This document shows positions 1 to 5,244 of a stretch of 5,442 nucleotides of DNA, one piece after another. The translations under genes and the position numbers were made by a program. How positions within the stretch are numbered: the first letter of the stretch is position 1; every line of letters begins with the position of its first letter. Under the pieces are notes generated by a model. That model was not told the DNA's origin. It saw nothing but the letters and a program-made list of their open reading frames with translations, and searched no databases. The DNA comes from Rubritepida sp. (GTDB taxonomy: Bacteria > Pseudomonadota > Alphaproteobacteria > Acetobacterales > Acetobacteraceae), in the NCBI GenBank assembly GCA_022843345.1, contig JALHNW010000153.1, positions 1 through 5,442 of the forward strand. The letters are read 5' to 3'.

Positions 1-267
1 GCCCTGCCGGAAGGCGCGCAGCGCGTCGCCCTGCGCCAGGCCGCGCTGCTGGCCCTTGCGGGCGACGAGCGCGGGATCGCCGCGCTGCGCCTCAGCCATG
101 GCGGCCGCTTCACCCCCGGCCCGCTGGCCCAGGGCTTCGAGGCGCTGACCGCCGATCCGGTGCGCGGGCTGGCCGACCTGCCGCGCATGGCGCGCGAACT
201 GAATCTCTTCCGGGGATTGGGCCAATGGCGGGAGCCATTGCGGACCGCGGCGCTCCCGGCAGGATGA
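1..267 (+). CDS. C-terminal part of an unidentified protein (5' end outside window)
   Basis: An open frame runs from the left edge to a TGA at 265-267, giving 88 residues of a protein whose start lies outside the window. The visible part is soluble, rich in Ala, Leu and Arg, and reads as amphipathic helices, with no membrane segment and no catalytic motif I recognise. It contains the segments LRQAALLALAGDE, FEALTADPVRGLADLPRMA and RELNLFRGLGQW. The helical, alanine-rich look would fit the end of a helical-repeat (TPR-like) protein, but that is only an impression. Coding character is supported by strong G/C bias in third positions right up to the stop. The next gene on this strand starts about 180 bases later behind its own promoter-like signals, so the two are probably separate transcription units. 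Function is unassigned. Confidence 0.7.
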   Translation, partial: ALPEGAQRVALRQAALLALAGDERGIAALRLSHGGRFTPGPLAQGFEALTADPVRGLADLPRMARELNLFRGLGQWREPLRTAALPAG

Positions 268-293
268 GTCGCGCGCGCCCCGGGGGGGAGGTC

Positions 294-319
294 CGCGTTT
301 TTTTCGGGGCGAAAACGCG
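294..319. repeat. Perfect 8-bp inverted repeat with T7 tract (terminator or operator candidate)
   Basis: CGCGTTTT (294-301) is repeated in inverted form as AAAACGCG (312-319) with a 10-base loop. The arm includes a run of seven T (298-304), which stands out in DNA of this GC content. An alternative smaller hairpin pairs TTTTCG (301-306) with CGAAAA (310-315) around GGG. The element sits 27 bases after the upstream stop codon and 9 bases before the proposed speD -35 box. It could end the upstream gene, act as an A/T-rich promoter-upstream element, or bind a regulator. The sequence alone does not decide between these. Confidence 0.4.
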
Positions 320-328
320 TGATTTCGT

Positions 329-357
329 TTGACCCCCGGGGTCGCAGGCCTCATATC
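329..357 (+). promoter_or_regulatory. Candidate sigma70 promoter for speD
   Basis: TTGACC (329-334, five of six bases of the consensus -35) is followed after exactly 17 bases by CATATC (352-357, three of six bases of the -10 consensus). Transcription would begin near 364, leaving a leader of about 85 bases before the chosen speD start. The -10 is weak, but spacing and -35 are good and it is the best match in the gap. A TTG within this -35 could be read as a far-upstream start in frame with speD, but the extra residues (Pro/Arg/Gly-rich) are not family-like, so I treat the stretch as promoter and leader. Confidence 0.45.
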
Positions 358-380
358 CCCCCTCGTTGACCCCCTACGAA

Positions 381-411
381 CCGACGGCCGCGGTGGCCGC
401 ACAGCCGTTGG
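381..411 (+). promoter_or_regulatory. Long hairpin in the speD 5' leader
   Basis: CCGACGGC (381-388) pairs with GCCGTTGG (404-411) over eight base pairs including one G-U. A second stem, GCGG (390-393) with CCGC (397-400), closes on the loop TGG. The result is a 31-base near-continuous hairpin located after the proposed transcription start and about 37 bases before the speD start codon. No T-tract follows, so it is not a terminator as drawn. It does not match any SAM riboswitch class I can recall well enough to name. It may be a regulatory or stabilising leader element. Confidence 0.4.
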
Positions 412-433
412 ACCCAGGTCTTCTCCCCGTATG

Positions 434-439
434 AAAGGG
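434..439 (+). promoter_or_regulatory. Ribosome binding site deciding the speD start
   Basis: AAAGGG lies 9 bases before ATG 449, a workable Shine-Dalgarno position. The alternative ATG at 431 has only AGGT (415-418) about 12 bases upstream. If 449 is the true start, the 431 ATG sits immediately before this ribosome site. The choice affects only six residues. Confidence 0.45.
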
Positions 440-448
440 TTTGCCCGC

Positions 449-892
449 ATGGACACTCTCGTTCGGCTGGAGGACGCGCTCGCGACCGACGCCACGACCA
501 CCGTCTCGCACGGCGAGCAGAAGGACTACTTCGTCGAGCGCAACGGCGTCCGCTACGCCGGCACGCACCTGATCGTTGACCTGTGGGGCGCCACCAACCT
601 GGACGATCCCGGCCACATCGACGCCGTGCTGCGCGAGGCGGCGATCGCCACGGGTGCGACGATCCTGCACGGGCACTTCCACCACTTCTCGCCCAATGGC
701 GGCGTGTCGGGCGTGCTGGTGCTGGCGGAGAGCCACGTGTCCATCCACACCTGGCCGGAGCGGGACTACGCGGCGCTGGACATCTTCGTCTGCGGCGACT
801 GCGACCCCTACAAGGCGATTCCGCACCTCAAGCGCGGCTTCCTGGCCGAGCGCGTGCAGCTCGCCGAGCACAAGCGCGGCCTGATCGGCTGA
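449..892 (+). CDS. speD: S-adenosylmethionine decarboxylase proenzyme (AdoMetDC)
   Basis: This cytoplasmic enzyme decarboxylates S-adenosylmethionine to supply the aminopropyl donor for spermidine synthesis. It is the short bacterial, pyruvoyl-dependent type, made as a proenzyme that cuts itself. From the chosen start it has 147 residues. The cleavage site is Glu94-Ser95 in LAESHVSIHTWPE, and Ser95 becomes the pyruvoyl group. His100 and Cys115 stand at the same offsets (+5, +20) as the processing and catalytic residues His68 and Cys83 relative to Ser63 of the Thermotoga maritima enzyme. Compared with that roughly 130-residue enzyme, there is an N-terminal extension of about 30 residues before the first beta strand (GTHLIVDLWGA). 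I chose ATG 449 because AAAGGG (434-439) lies 9 bases upstream. ATG 431 is in frame, would add six residues and has a poorer ribosome site. speE follows 77 bases downstream, beyond a strong terminator. Confidence 0.95.
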   Translation: MDTLVRLEDALATDATTTVSHGEQKDYFVERNGVRYAGTHLIVDLWGATNLDDPGHIDAVLREAAIATGATILHGHFHHFSPNGGVSGVLVLAESHVSIHTWPERDYAALDIFVCGDCDPYKAIPHLKRGFLAERVQLAEHKRGLIG

Positions 893-915
893 TCCCTCCC
901 ACGGGAAGGGATGCG

Positions 916-944
916 GGGCCGGGCGGCAGCGCCCGGCCCTTTTT
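916..944 (+). terminator. Strong intrinsic terminator between speD and speE
   Basis: GGGCCGGGCG (916-925) pairs perfectly with CGCCCGGCCC (930-939) around the four-base loop GCAG. Five T (940-944) follow immediately. A ten-base-pair all-GC stem with a tetraloop and a U-tract is a textbook Rho-independent terminator. It starts 23 bases after the speD stop and ends 25 bases before the speE start, so it would cut or reduce transcription entering speE. Confidence 0.9.
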
Positions 945-957
945 CGTGAGACGCGAC

Positions 958-961
958 GGAG
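958..961 (+). promoter_or_regulatory. Ribosome binding site of speE
   Basis: GGAG lies 8 bases before ATG 970 and fixes the speE start. The open frame continues much further upstream through speD in another frame, but that part has no family similarity. The site is outside the preceding terminator hairpin, so the hairpin should not hide it. Confidence 0.7.
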
Positions 962-969
962 ACACTTCG

Positions 970-1836
970 ATGACGACCGACACCTGGGTGAACGAGACGC
1001 TCTACGCCGAATGGGGCCAGCGCTTCCGCGTGGCGCGCGAGCTGGCGCGGGTGAGGAGCGACTTCCAGGACATCATGGTCTTCGAGAGCGAGAGCCACGG
1101 CCGCGTCATGCTGCTCGACGGCGTCGTGCAGATCACCGAGCGCGACGAGTTCGTCTACCAGGAGATGCTGACCCACGTGCCGCTGCTGGCGCATGGCGAC
1201 GCGAAGCGGGTGCTGATCATCGGCGCGGGCGACGGCGGCGTGCTCAAGCGCGTGCTCCAGCACCGCAACGTCGAGCGCGCGGTGAAGGTGGAGATCGACG
1301 GCGAGGTGATCCGCCTGGCCAAGGAATTCCTGCCCGCCATCGGCGGCGACGCCTGGACCGACCCGCGCGCCGAGGTGATCGTGGGCGACGGCATCGACTA
1401 CGTCCGCCAGGCGCCGGCCGGCTCCTTCGACGTGGTGATCGTGGACAGCACCGACCCGATCGGCGTGGGCGAGGTGCTGTTCACGGAAGAGTTCTACGCC
1501 AACGCCGCCCGCCTGCTGAGCGACAAGGGGCTGATCGTCAACCAGTGCGGCGTGCCCTTCATGCAGGCCGACGAGCTGCGCGAGACCAACCTGCGCCGCG
1601 CCAAGTCCTTCGCCGACACCTGGGCCTACGTCGCCGCGGTGCCGACCTACGTCGGCGGCTTCATGACGCTGGGCTGGGCGGCGAAGGACGCGACGCTGCG
1701 CCACCACGACGCGGCCACCATCCGCGCCCGCGCCGAGGCCGCCGGCATCGCCGGGCTGACGCGCTACTGGACGCCGGAGATCCACGCGGGGGCCTTCCAC
1801 CTGCCGCCCTATATCAGCGAGAACCTGGCCCGCTGA
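970..1836 (+). CDS. speE: Spermidine synthase (putrescine aminopropyltransferase)
   Basis: This cytoplasmic enzyme moves the aminopropyl group of decarboxylated SAM to putrescine, giving spermidine and methylthioadenosine. The 288-residue length is normal for bacterial SpeE. The N-terminal beta domain (about 1-65) contains LLDGVVQITERDEFVYQEML. The Rossmann-like methyltransferase fold begins with LIIGAGDGGVLKRVL (residues 82-96), the nucleotide-binding loop. VEIDGEVI (107-114) carries the acidic residue that would hold the ribose. VGDGIDYV (138-145) follows, then VDSTDPIG (158-165), in which Asp159 and Asp162 correspond to the conserved catalytic/substrate acids. YVGGFMTLGWA, typical of the family, lies near the C-terminal third. 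Two small departures from the commonest motif are Ala86 (GAGDGG, usually GGGDGG) and Val166 (IGVGEVLF, usually IGPxExLF). Both are probably tolerated. The start is supported by GGAG at 958-961. Pairing with speD supports the assignment. The terminator in front suggests readthrough or an unseen internal promoter. Confidence 0.96.
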   Translation: MTTDTWVNETLYAEWGQRFRVARELARVRSDFQDIMVFESESHGRVMLLDGVVQITERDEFVYQEMLTHVPLLAHGDAKRVLIIGAGDGGVLKRVLQHRNVERAVKVEIDGEVIRLAKEFLPAIGGDAWTDPRAEVIVGDGIDYVRQAPAGSFDVVIVDSTDPIGVGEVLFTEEFYANAARLLSDKGLIVNQCGVPFMQADELRETNLRRAKSFADTWAYVAAVPTYVGGFMTLGWAAKDATLRHHDAATIRARAEAAGIAGLTRYWTPEIHAGAFHLPPYISENLAR

Positions 1837-1847
1837 TCCCTTGAACC

Positions 1848-1874
1848 GGCGGGTGGGCGTGCCCATCTGCCGCC
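1848..1874 (+). terminator. Candidate transcription-ending hairpin after speE
   Basis: TGGGC (1854-1858) pairs with GCCCA (1861-1865) around GT, and GGCGG (1848-1852) pairs with CCGCC (1870-1874) outside it, with a small asymmetric internal loop. It begins 11 bases after the speE stop. The following bases are TCCTTCC rather than a T-run, so this is a weak or Rho-assisted terminator at best. Confidence 0.4.
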
Positions 1875-1968
1875 TCCTTCCGGCCGCTGCCGCCTCGCGC
1901 GCGTGTTTGCGGCGAAGGGCCTGAACCGCCACCGTTGCGCCGCCTCGCGGGGCGTCGCACCGGGTGTT

Positions 1969-1985
1969 CCCCCGTCACGCGGGGG
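1969..1985 (-). terminator. GC hairpin downstream of the minus-strand operon (weak terminator candidate)
   Basis: Five C plus GT (1969-1975) pair with GC plus five G (1979-1985) around the loop CAC, including one G-U pair on the plus strand. It lies about 64 bases past the stop of the short-chain dehydrogenase when read on the minus strand. There is no U-tract on either side, so termination is only a possibility. Confidence 0.25.
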
Positions 1986-2048
1986 CGTCGCGGAAGGTCC
2001 TCGCCTGGGGCGTGTCCCCGCTCACGTCGCGATCGGCAGCGGCCGGTA

Positions 2049-2831
2049 TCACTCCTCCACCAGGGGCGGCCCGGCCAGCACGCCGCCGTCGATCACCATG
2101 CTCTGCCCCGTCATGAAGCCGCTGGCCGCGCTGGCCAGGAAGACGGCCGCGCCGGCGATCTCGTCGGGCTCGCCGATCCGCAGCAGGGGCGTGTCGCGGG
2201 TGCGTTTCCGCAGGTTCACCGGGTCCTCCCACAGCGCGCGGGCGAAGTCGGTCTTCACCAGGCCGGGCGCGATGGCGTTCACCCGCACGTTGCGCGGCCC
2301 CCATTCCACCGCCAGCGCGCGCGCCAGCTGCATGTCGGCCGCCTTGGACACGCCGTAGATCCCCAGGCGCGGCGAGCCGCGGAAGCCGCCGATGGAGCTG
2401 ACGATGATCACCGACCCGCCGCCGCGCTCCGCCATGCCCGGGACCGCCATCTGGCACAGCCAGAGGTTCGACCGGACGTTGGAGTTCATGATGCGGTCAT
2501 AGGCCTCGTCCGGGATGTCCTGGGAGGGGCCGAAATACGGGTTCACCGCGGCGTTGCAGACCAGGATGTCCACTTGCCCGTAGGCGGCGACCGTGGCGTC
2601 CACCAGCGCCTGGAGCTCGGGCTTGCGGCCGATGTTGCAGGCCACCGCCATCGCCGTGCCGCCGCGGGCGGTGATCGCGTCCACCACCTCCTGGCAGGCA
2701 TCCGCCTTGCGGGAGCTGACGACCACGCGGGCGCCGTGCTCCGCCAGCCGCTCGCAGATGGCCCGGCCGATCCCGCGCGAGCCGCCGGTGACGATCGCCA
2801 CCTTGCCGGACAAGTCGAAGAGCGAGGGCAT
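2049..2831 (-). CDS. Short-chain dehydrogenase/reductase, classical SDR, DHRS4-like
   Basis: This 260-residue protein has the normal length of a classical SDR and should act as a soluble NAD(P)-dependent carbonyl/alcohol oxidoreductase. The cofactor motif TGGSRGIG is at residues 15-22 and CNAAVN at 92-97. The catalytic tetrad is Asn118, Ser146, Tyr159 and Lys163 (YGVSK), and APG at 188-190 closes the fold. Arg41-Lys42 after the second beta strand (VVVSSRK) favour NADP(H). The pieces VVVSSRK, DILVCNAAVNPYFG and APGLVKTDFARALW resemble the DHRS4-type carbonyl reductase subgroup, but the natural substrate cannot be told. The start ATG (2829-2831) shares its A with the TGA of the upstream gene (TGATG). 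GGAGG (complement of 2839-2843) lies 7 bases upstream, inside that gene. Translation is therefore probably coupled, making this the last gene of a three-gene unit. Confidence 0.93.
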   Translation of the reverse strand: MPSLFDLSGKVAIVTGGSRGIGRAICERLAEHGARVVVSSRKADACQEVVDAITARGGTAMAVACNIGRKPELQALVDATVAAYGQVDILVCNAAVNPYFGPSQDIPDEAYDRIMNSNVRSNLWLCQMAVPGMAERGGGSVIIVSSIGGFRGSPRLGIYGVSKAADMQLARALAVEWGPRNVRVNAIAPGLVKTDFARALWEDPVNLRKRTRDTPLLRIGEPDEIAGAAVFLASAASGFMTGQSMVIDGGVLAGPPLVEE

Positions 2832-4180
2832 CACGCAGCCTCCGCCGGGCGGGCCATCGACTCCATCTCGCGCCGCAGCCGCACCGCCTCGCTCCCCTCG
2901 TCCAGCGCCACGTCGGATTGGCGCAGCGACGCGCCCTTCGGCACGTCGCGCAGCAGGCGCACCCCGTGGGCCAGGCCGATGGGCAGCGCATCCTCGCGCA
3001 GGGCGCGGCTGGCGGGGATGCACTTGCCCCACACCATGGCGCCGCCCTCGCCATCCAGGATCTCGCCGGCCTTCAGGTCGCGCTTGGCGGTGGCCGCCAC
3101 GTCGCCGCGCCATTCCAGCGAACAGCCCGTGGGCTCGCGCCGCAGCGCCGCGGAGGCGACGGAAACCGCCAGCTCCAGCCCGATCAGGTGGTAGGGGCGC
3201 CACAGCGCGGCGTAGCGCCCCGTGTCGTCGGTCCGCACACCGTATTCGCCGAAGCAGCGGCGGATGTAGTCCGTCTCGCCCTCGAAGGTGGCGTAGACGC
3301 CCCAGCGCAGGTCGCCGGCCACCGGGCGCTGGTCGCGCTCCAGCGAGGAGATCACCTCCACCATGCCCTTGCGCGGCAGGATGCCGCCCTCGGCCGCCGG
3401 GCGCAGCAAATGCGGCAGGTCCTGGACGCCGCAAGGCGGGAACATCAGCCCGTCCTCGGGCGGCTCCAGCCCGGTGGCGTTGGCGATGGCGGCCATCTCG
3501 ATGCCGCTCTTCGTGCCGTCCAGGAAGGAATTGAACATCTGCGGGTTCATGCCGCCGGCGGCCGCCGCCTCGGGCGTCATGCCGTAGAAGCCCCAGACGG
3601 TGTCCGGCGTGCTCTCATGGAAGCGGGGCAGGTATTTCGTGCCCTTGCCGGCCGCCACCACCGGCAGGCCCATGGCGCGGATCGTGTCCACCATCTCGCA
3701 CACCAGGGCCGGCTGGTCGCCATAGGCCATGGAGACGACGACGCCCGCCTTCGCGGCCCGCGCGGCCAGCGCCGGGCCGGCCAGCACGTCGGCCTCCACG
3801 TTCACCATCACGACGTGCTGGCGCGCGGCGATGGCGGCGAGCGCGTGGCGGATGCCGGCGGCGGGGTTGCCGGTGCTTTCCACCACCACCTCGATGCGCG
3901 GGTCGTTCACCAGGGACGCATCCTCGGTGACGAAGGTGCCGCCCGAGGCAAGGGCGGCGTCCAGGCTGGCGGCCGCGGCGCGCTCCGGCTCCCAGCCGAT
4001 GCGCTGGAGGTTCGCCCGCGCCCGCTCCGGCGACAGGTCGGCGATCACCGCCACCTGGATCCCGGGCCGGCGCGCGGCCATGGCCAGGAACATGGAGCCG
4101 AACTTCCCGGCGCCAATCACCCCCACGGTGATCGGGCGCCCTTCGGCGGCCCGCCTATCCAGCATGCGCGACAGGTTCAT
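2831..4180 (-). CDS. COG4091-type NAD(P)-dependent oxidoreductase with C-terminal SAF domain
   Basis: The 449-residue protein opens with a Rossmann fold: ITVGVIGAGKFG holds GxGxxG at residues 23-28. Asp48 at the end of the second strand (VAVIAD) suggests NAD(H). The fold continues through VVVESTGNP (98-106) and VMVNVEAD (124-131). The central part has AAGKGTKYLP (176-185) and NPQMFNSFLDGTKSGIEM (212-229), the region resembling homoserine-dehydrogenase-like enzymes. From about 362 to 428 lies a SAF-type domain (LKAGEILDGEGG, then VPKGASLRQSDVAL), the fold shared with antifreeze proteins and altronate dehydratase. This architecture is that of COG4091, annotated only as a predicted homoserine dehydrogenase. 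I see no reason to place it in threonine synthesis, and a role in sugar-acid or hydroxy-acid breakdown is an inference. ATG 4180 is fixed by GGAAGGAGA (complement of 4188-4196), 8 bases upstream of the start. The stop overlaps the next gene. The start is 49 bases from the upstream hydrolase stop. Confidence 0.9.
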   Translation of the reverse strand: MNLSRMLDRRAAEGRPITVGVIGAGKFGSMFLAMAARRPGIQVAVIADLSPERARANLQRIGWEPERAAAASLDAALASGGTFVTEDASLVNDPRIEVVVESTGNPAAGIRHALAAIAARQHVVMVNVEADVLAGPALAARAAKAGVVVSMAYGDQPALVCEMVDTIRAMGLPVVAAGKGTKYLPRFHESTPDTVWGFYGMTPEAAAAGGMNPQMFNSFLDGTKSGIEMAAIANATGLEPPEDGLMFPPCGVQDLPHLLRPAAEGGILPRKGMVEVISSLERDQRPVAGDLRWGVYATFEGETDYIRRCFGEYGVRTDDTGRYAALWRPYHLIGLELAVSVASAALRREPTGCSLEWRGDVAATAKRDLKAGEILDGEGGAMVWGKCIPASRALREDALPIGLAHGVRLLRDVPKGASLRQSDVALDEGSEAVRLRREMESMARPAEAA

Positions 4181-4187
4181 CGGCGCG

Positions 4188-4196
4188 TCTCCTTCC
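4188..4196 (-). promoter_or_regulatory. Strong ribosome binding site of the COG4091 oxidoreductase
   Basis: On the minus strand GGAAGGAGA precedes ATG 4180 by 8 bases. This near-perfect Shine-Dalgarno sequence rules out the longer open frame that extends back into the hydrolase gene. It is the best ribosome site in the minus-strand unit. Confidence 0.8.
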
Positions 4197-4229
4197 TCGT
4201 TGGGTGCGAGCCTGCCCGCAAAGCGCCGC

Positions 4230-5189
4230 TCAGGCCAGACGGGCGCGCAGCCAGGCGGCGGCGGCGGCGGTGGCGCGGTCGGTCGCGCCCACCTGGCCCT
4301 GGGCGCGCAGGAAGCCGTGCACCGTGCCGGGGAACACCTCCAGCTCCAGCGGCACCCCGGCCTGGCGCAGCTTCTCGGCGAAGGCGTGGTTCTCGCTGGC
4401 CAGCACGTCCAGCTCGGCCACATGCAGCAGGGTGGAGGGCAGGCGCGACAGGTCGCCCCGCAGCGGCGAAGCCAGCGGCGAGAGGCGCGCCACCGGGTCG
4501 GGGCAGTAGGCGTCCCAGTAGAAGCGCATTTTTTCCAGCGTCAGCCCGTAGCCGCTCGCGAATTCCCGGTAGGAGGGCGTGGCGAGGTCGTGGTCGAACA
4601 CGCCGTAGTTCAGCAGCAGGCCGCGCAGGGGCACGGGGCTGGCCGATTCCGCGTCCAGCAGCGCGGCGGCGGCGGCCAGGTTGGCCCCCGCGCTGTCGCC
4701 GCCCAGCACGATGCGCGCGCCGTCCAGCCCCCAGCAGGCGCCCTCGGCGGCGGCGAGGCGCAGCGCGCCGACGCATTCCTCCAGCGCCTGCGGGAAGACC
4801 GCCTCGGGCGACAGGGCGTAGTCCAGCCCCAGCACGGCGCAGCCGGCGGCGGCGGCGTAGGCGCGCATCAGCCGGTCATGCGTGTCCAGCGAGCCCCACA
4901 CCCAGCCGCCGCCATGCAGGTACAGCAGCACCGGCAGCGCCCCGCCCGCCACCGGCCGGTGCAGCCGCACCAGGGTGCGCCGGCCACGGATCGGCCACCA
5001 CAGCTCGCGCGTCTCGGCCATCTGCGGCCCGCCCTCGGCCAGCGCCTCCTGCGGGCCGTCGTTCAGCCGGCGCAGCGGCTCGAAGGGGAGGGAGCGCGGC
5101 GGGCTGGGCAGGGGGATGGGCGCCATCCGCGCCTCCATCCGCGCGGTGAAGGCGGCCATCTCGGGGTCGAGGCGCGGGTCGTTCGGCAT
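4230..5189 (-). CDS. Alpha/beta hydrolase of the hormone-sensitive-lipase (HSL) family, esterase-like
   Basis: The 319-residue protein is the usual size for an HSL-family (Abhydrolase_3) esterase. HGGGW (residues 92-96) forms the oxyanion hole. GDSAG (164-168) carries the nucleophile Ser166, Asp261 (AELDVL) is the charge-relay acid and His291 (GTVHGF) completes the triad. DYALSPE (123-129) is the family's DYRLAPE-type segment. No signal peptide or membrane helix is seen, so it should be cytoplasmic. Likely substrates are small esters or lactones, but the sequence does not tell which. It is the first gene of the minus-strand unit and may release an acid or alcohol for the two downstream oxidoreductases. 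The start is not firmly set: no Shine-Dalgarno sequence lies before the ATG at 5187-5189, and in-frame Met11, Met18 and Met22 are alternatives. I keep the longest because the next gene starts divergently 55 bases away. Confidence 0.92.
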   Translation of the reverse strand: MPNDPRLDPEMAAFTARMEARMAPIPLPSPPRSLPFEPLRRLNDGPQEALAEGGPQMAETRELWWPIRGRRTLVRLHRPVAGGALPVLLYLHGGGWVWGSLDTHDRLMRAYAAAAGCAVLGLDYALSPEAVFPQALEECVGALRLAAAEGACWGLDGARIVLGGDSAGANLAAAAALLDAESASPVPLRGLLLNYGVFDHDLATPSYREFASGYGLTLEKMRFYWDAYCPDPVARLSPLASPLRGDLSRLPSTLLHVAELDVLASENHAFAEKLRQAGVPLELEVFPGTVHGFLRAQGQVGATDRATAAAAAWLRARLA

Positions 5190-5244
5190 GGCGCCATGCT
5201 GCGCGCGGGCAGCGCGGGAGGCAAACCGCCGTTATCCTGCCGCC
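5190..5244. promoter_or_regulatory. Short divergent intergenic region, presumed promoters for both directions
   Basis: Fifty-five bases separate the hydrolase start (minus) from the right-hand gene (plus), so any proximal promoters must lie here or inside the genes. The only A/T-richer spot is GTTATCCT (5231-5238). It reads TATCCT as a plus-strand -10-like box and GATAAC (four of six -10 consensus bases) on the minus strand. No -35 box with proper spacing is seen on either strand, so the call rests mainly on gene arrangement. Confidence 0.3.

Larger units (their letters stand above)
1837..2048. other. Gene-free spacer between convergent genes
   Basis: These 212 bases separate the speE stop (+) from the short-chain dehydrogenase stop (-). 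Frames are open on both strands only because of high GC, and none has a convincing start, ribosome site or family motif. The stretch contains the hairpin at 1848-1874, a second hairpin at 1969-1985 (CCCCCGT / GCGGGGG, loop CAC, one G-U pair), and the ten-base direct repeat GGGGCGTCGC at 1949-1958 and 1982-1991. No canonical terminator with a T-run is seen for the minus-strand unit. The 1969-1985 hairpin is the best candidate. Confidence 0.6.

Noticed and set aside
393..434. A 13-codon GTG-started upstream frame whose TGA overlaps the ATG at 431, resembling a regulatory leader peptide
   Set aside because: There is no Shine-Dalgarno sequence before the GTG, the GTG lies inside the leader hairpin, and no stalling-like peptide motif is visible. 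It is probably chance.
329..448. Longer speD starting at TTG 329
   Set aside because: The added residues are Pro/Gly/Arg-rich and unlike the family, no ribosome site precedes the TTG, and the TTG forms part of a good -35 box.
364..448. SAM-sensing riboswitch of a known class in the speD leader
   Set aside because: The hairpin is clear, but I could not match the conserved core bases of any SAM or SAH riboswitch class. Naming one would be unsupported.
583..969. Upstream extension of the speE reading frame into speD
   Set aside because: The extra residues are the out-of-frame reading of speD and the terminator. SpeE homologues begin near the MTTDTW methionine, which has its own GGAG site.
808..1932. 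A 374-codon open frame on the minus strand opposite speE
   Set aside because: It is antisense to the whole of speE, rich in Val/Ala/His/Arg with no domain features, and is a shadow frame.
2831..4180. Assignment as biosynthetic homoserine dehydrogenase (hom)
   Set aside because: The SAF-domain architecture and catabolic-looking neighbours differ from Hom, which normally carries an ACT domain and sits with threonine genes. Only the distant Rossmann-family link is supported.
2831..4423. Longer form of the COG4091 oxidoreductase starting inside the hydrolase gene
   Set aside because: The extra N-terminal residues are the wrong-frame reading of the hydrolase C-terminus. A near-perfect ribosome site fixes the start at 4180.
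2918..5149. A 743-codon open frame on the plus strand opposite the hydrolase and oxidoreductase genes
   Set aside because: It is antisense to two proteins with intact catalytic motifs. Its translation is Arg/Ala/Gly/Pro/His-rich with no recognisable domain, as expected for a shadow frame in GC-rich DNA.
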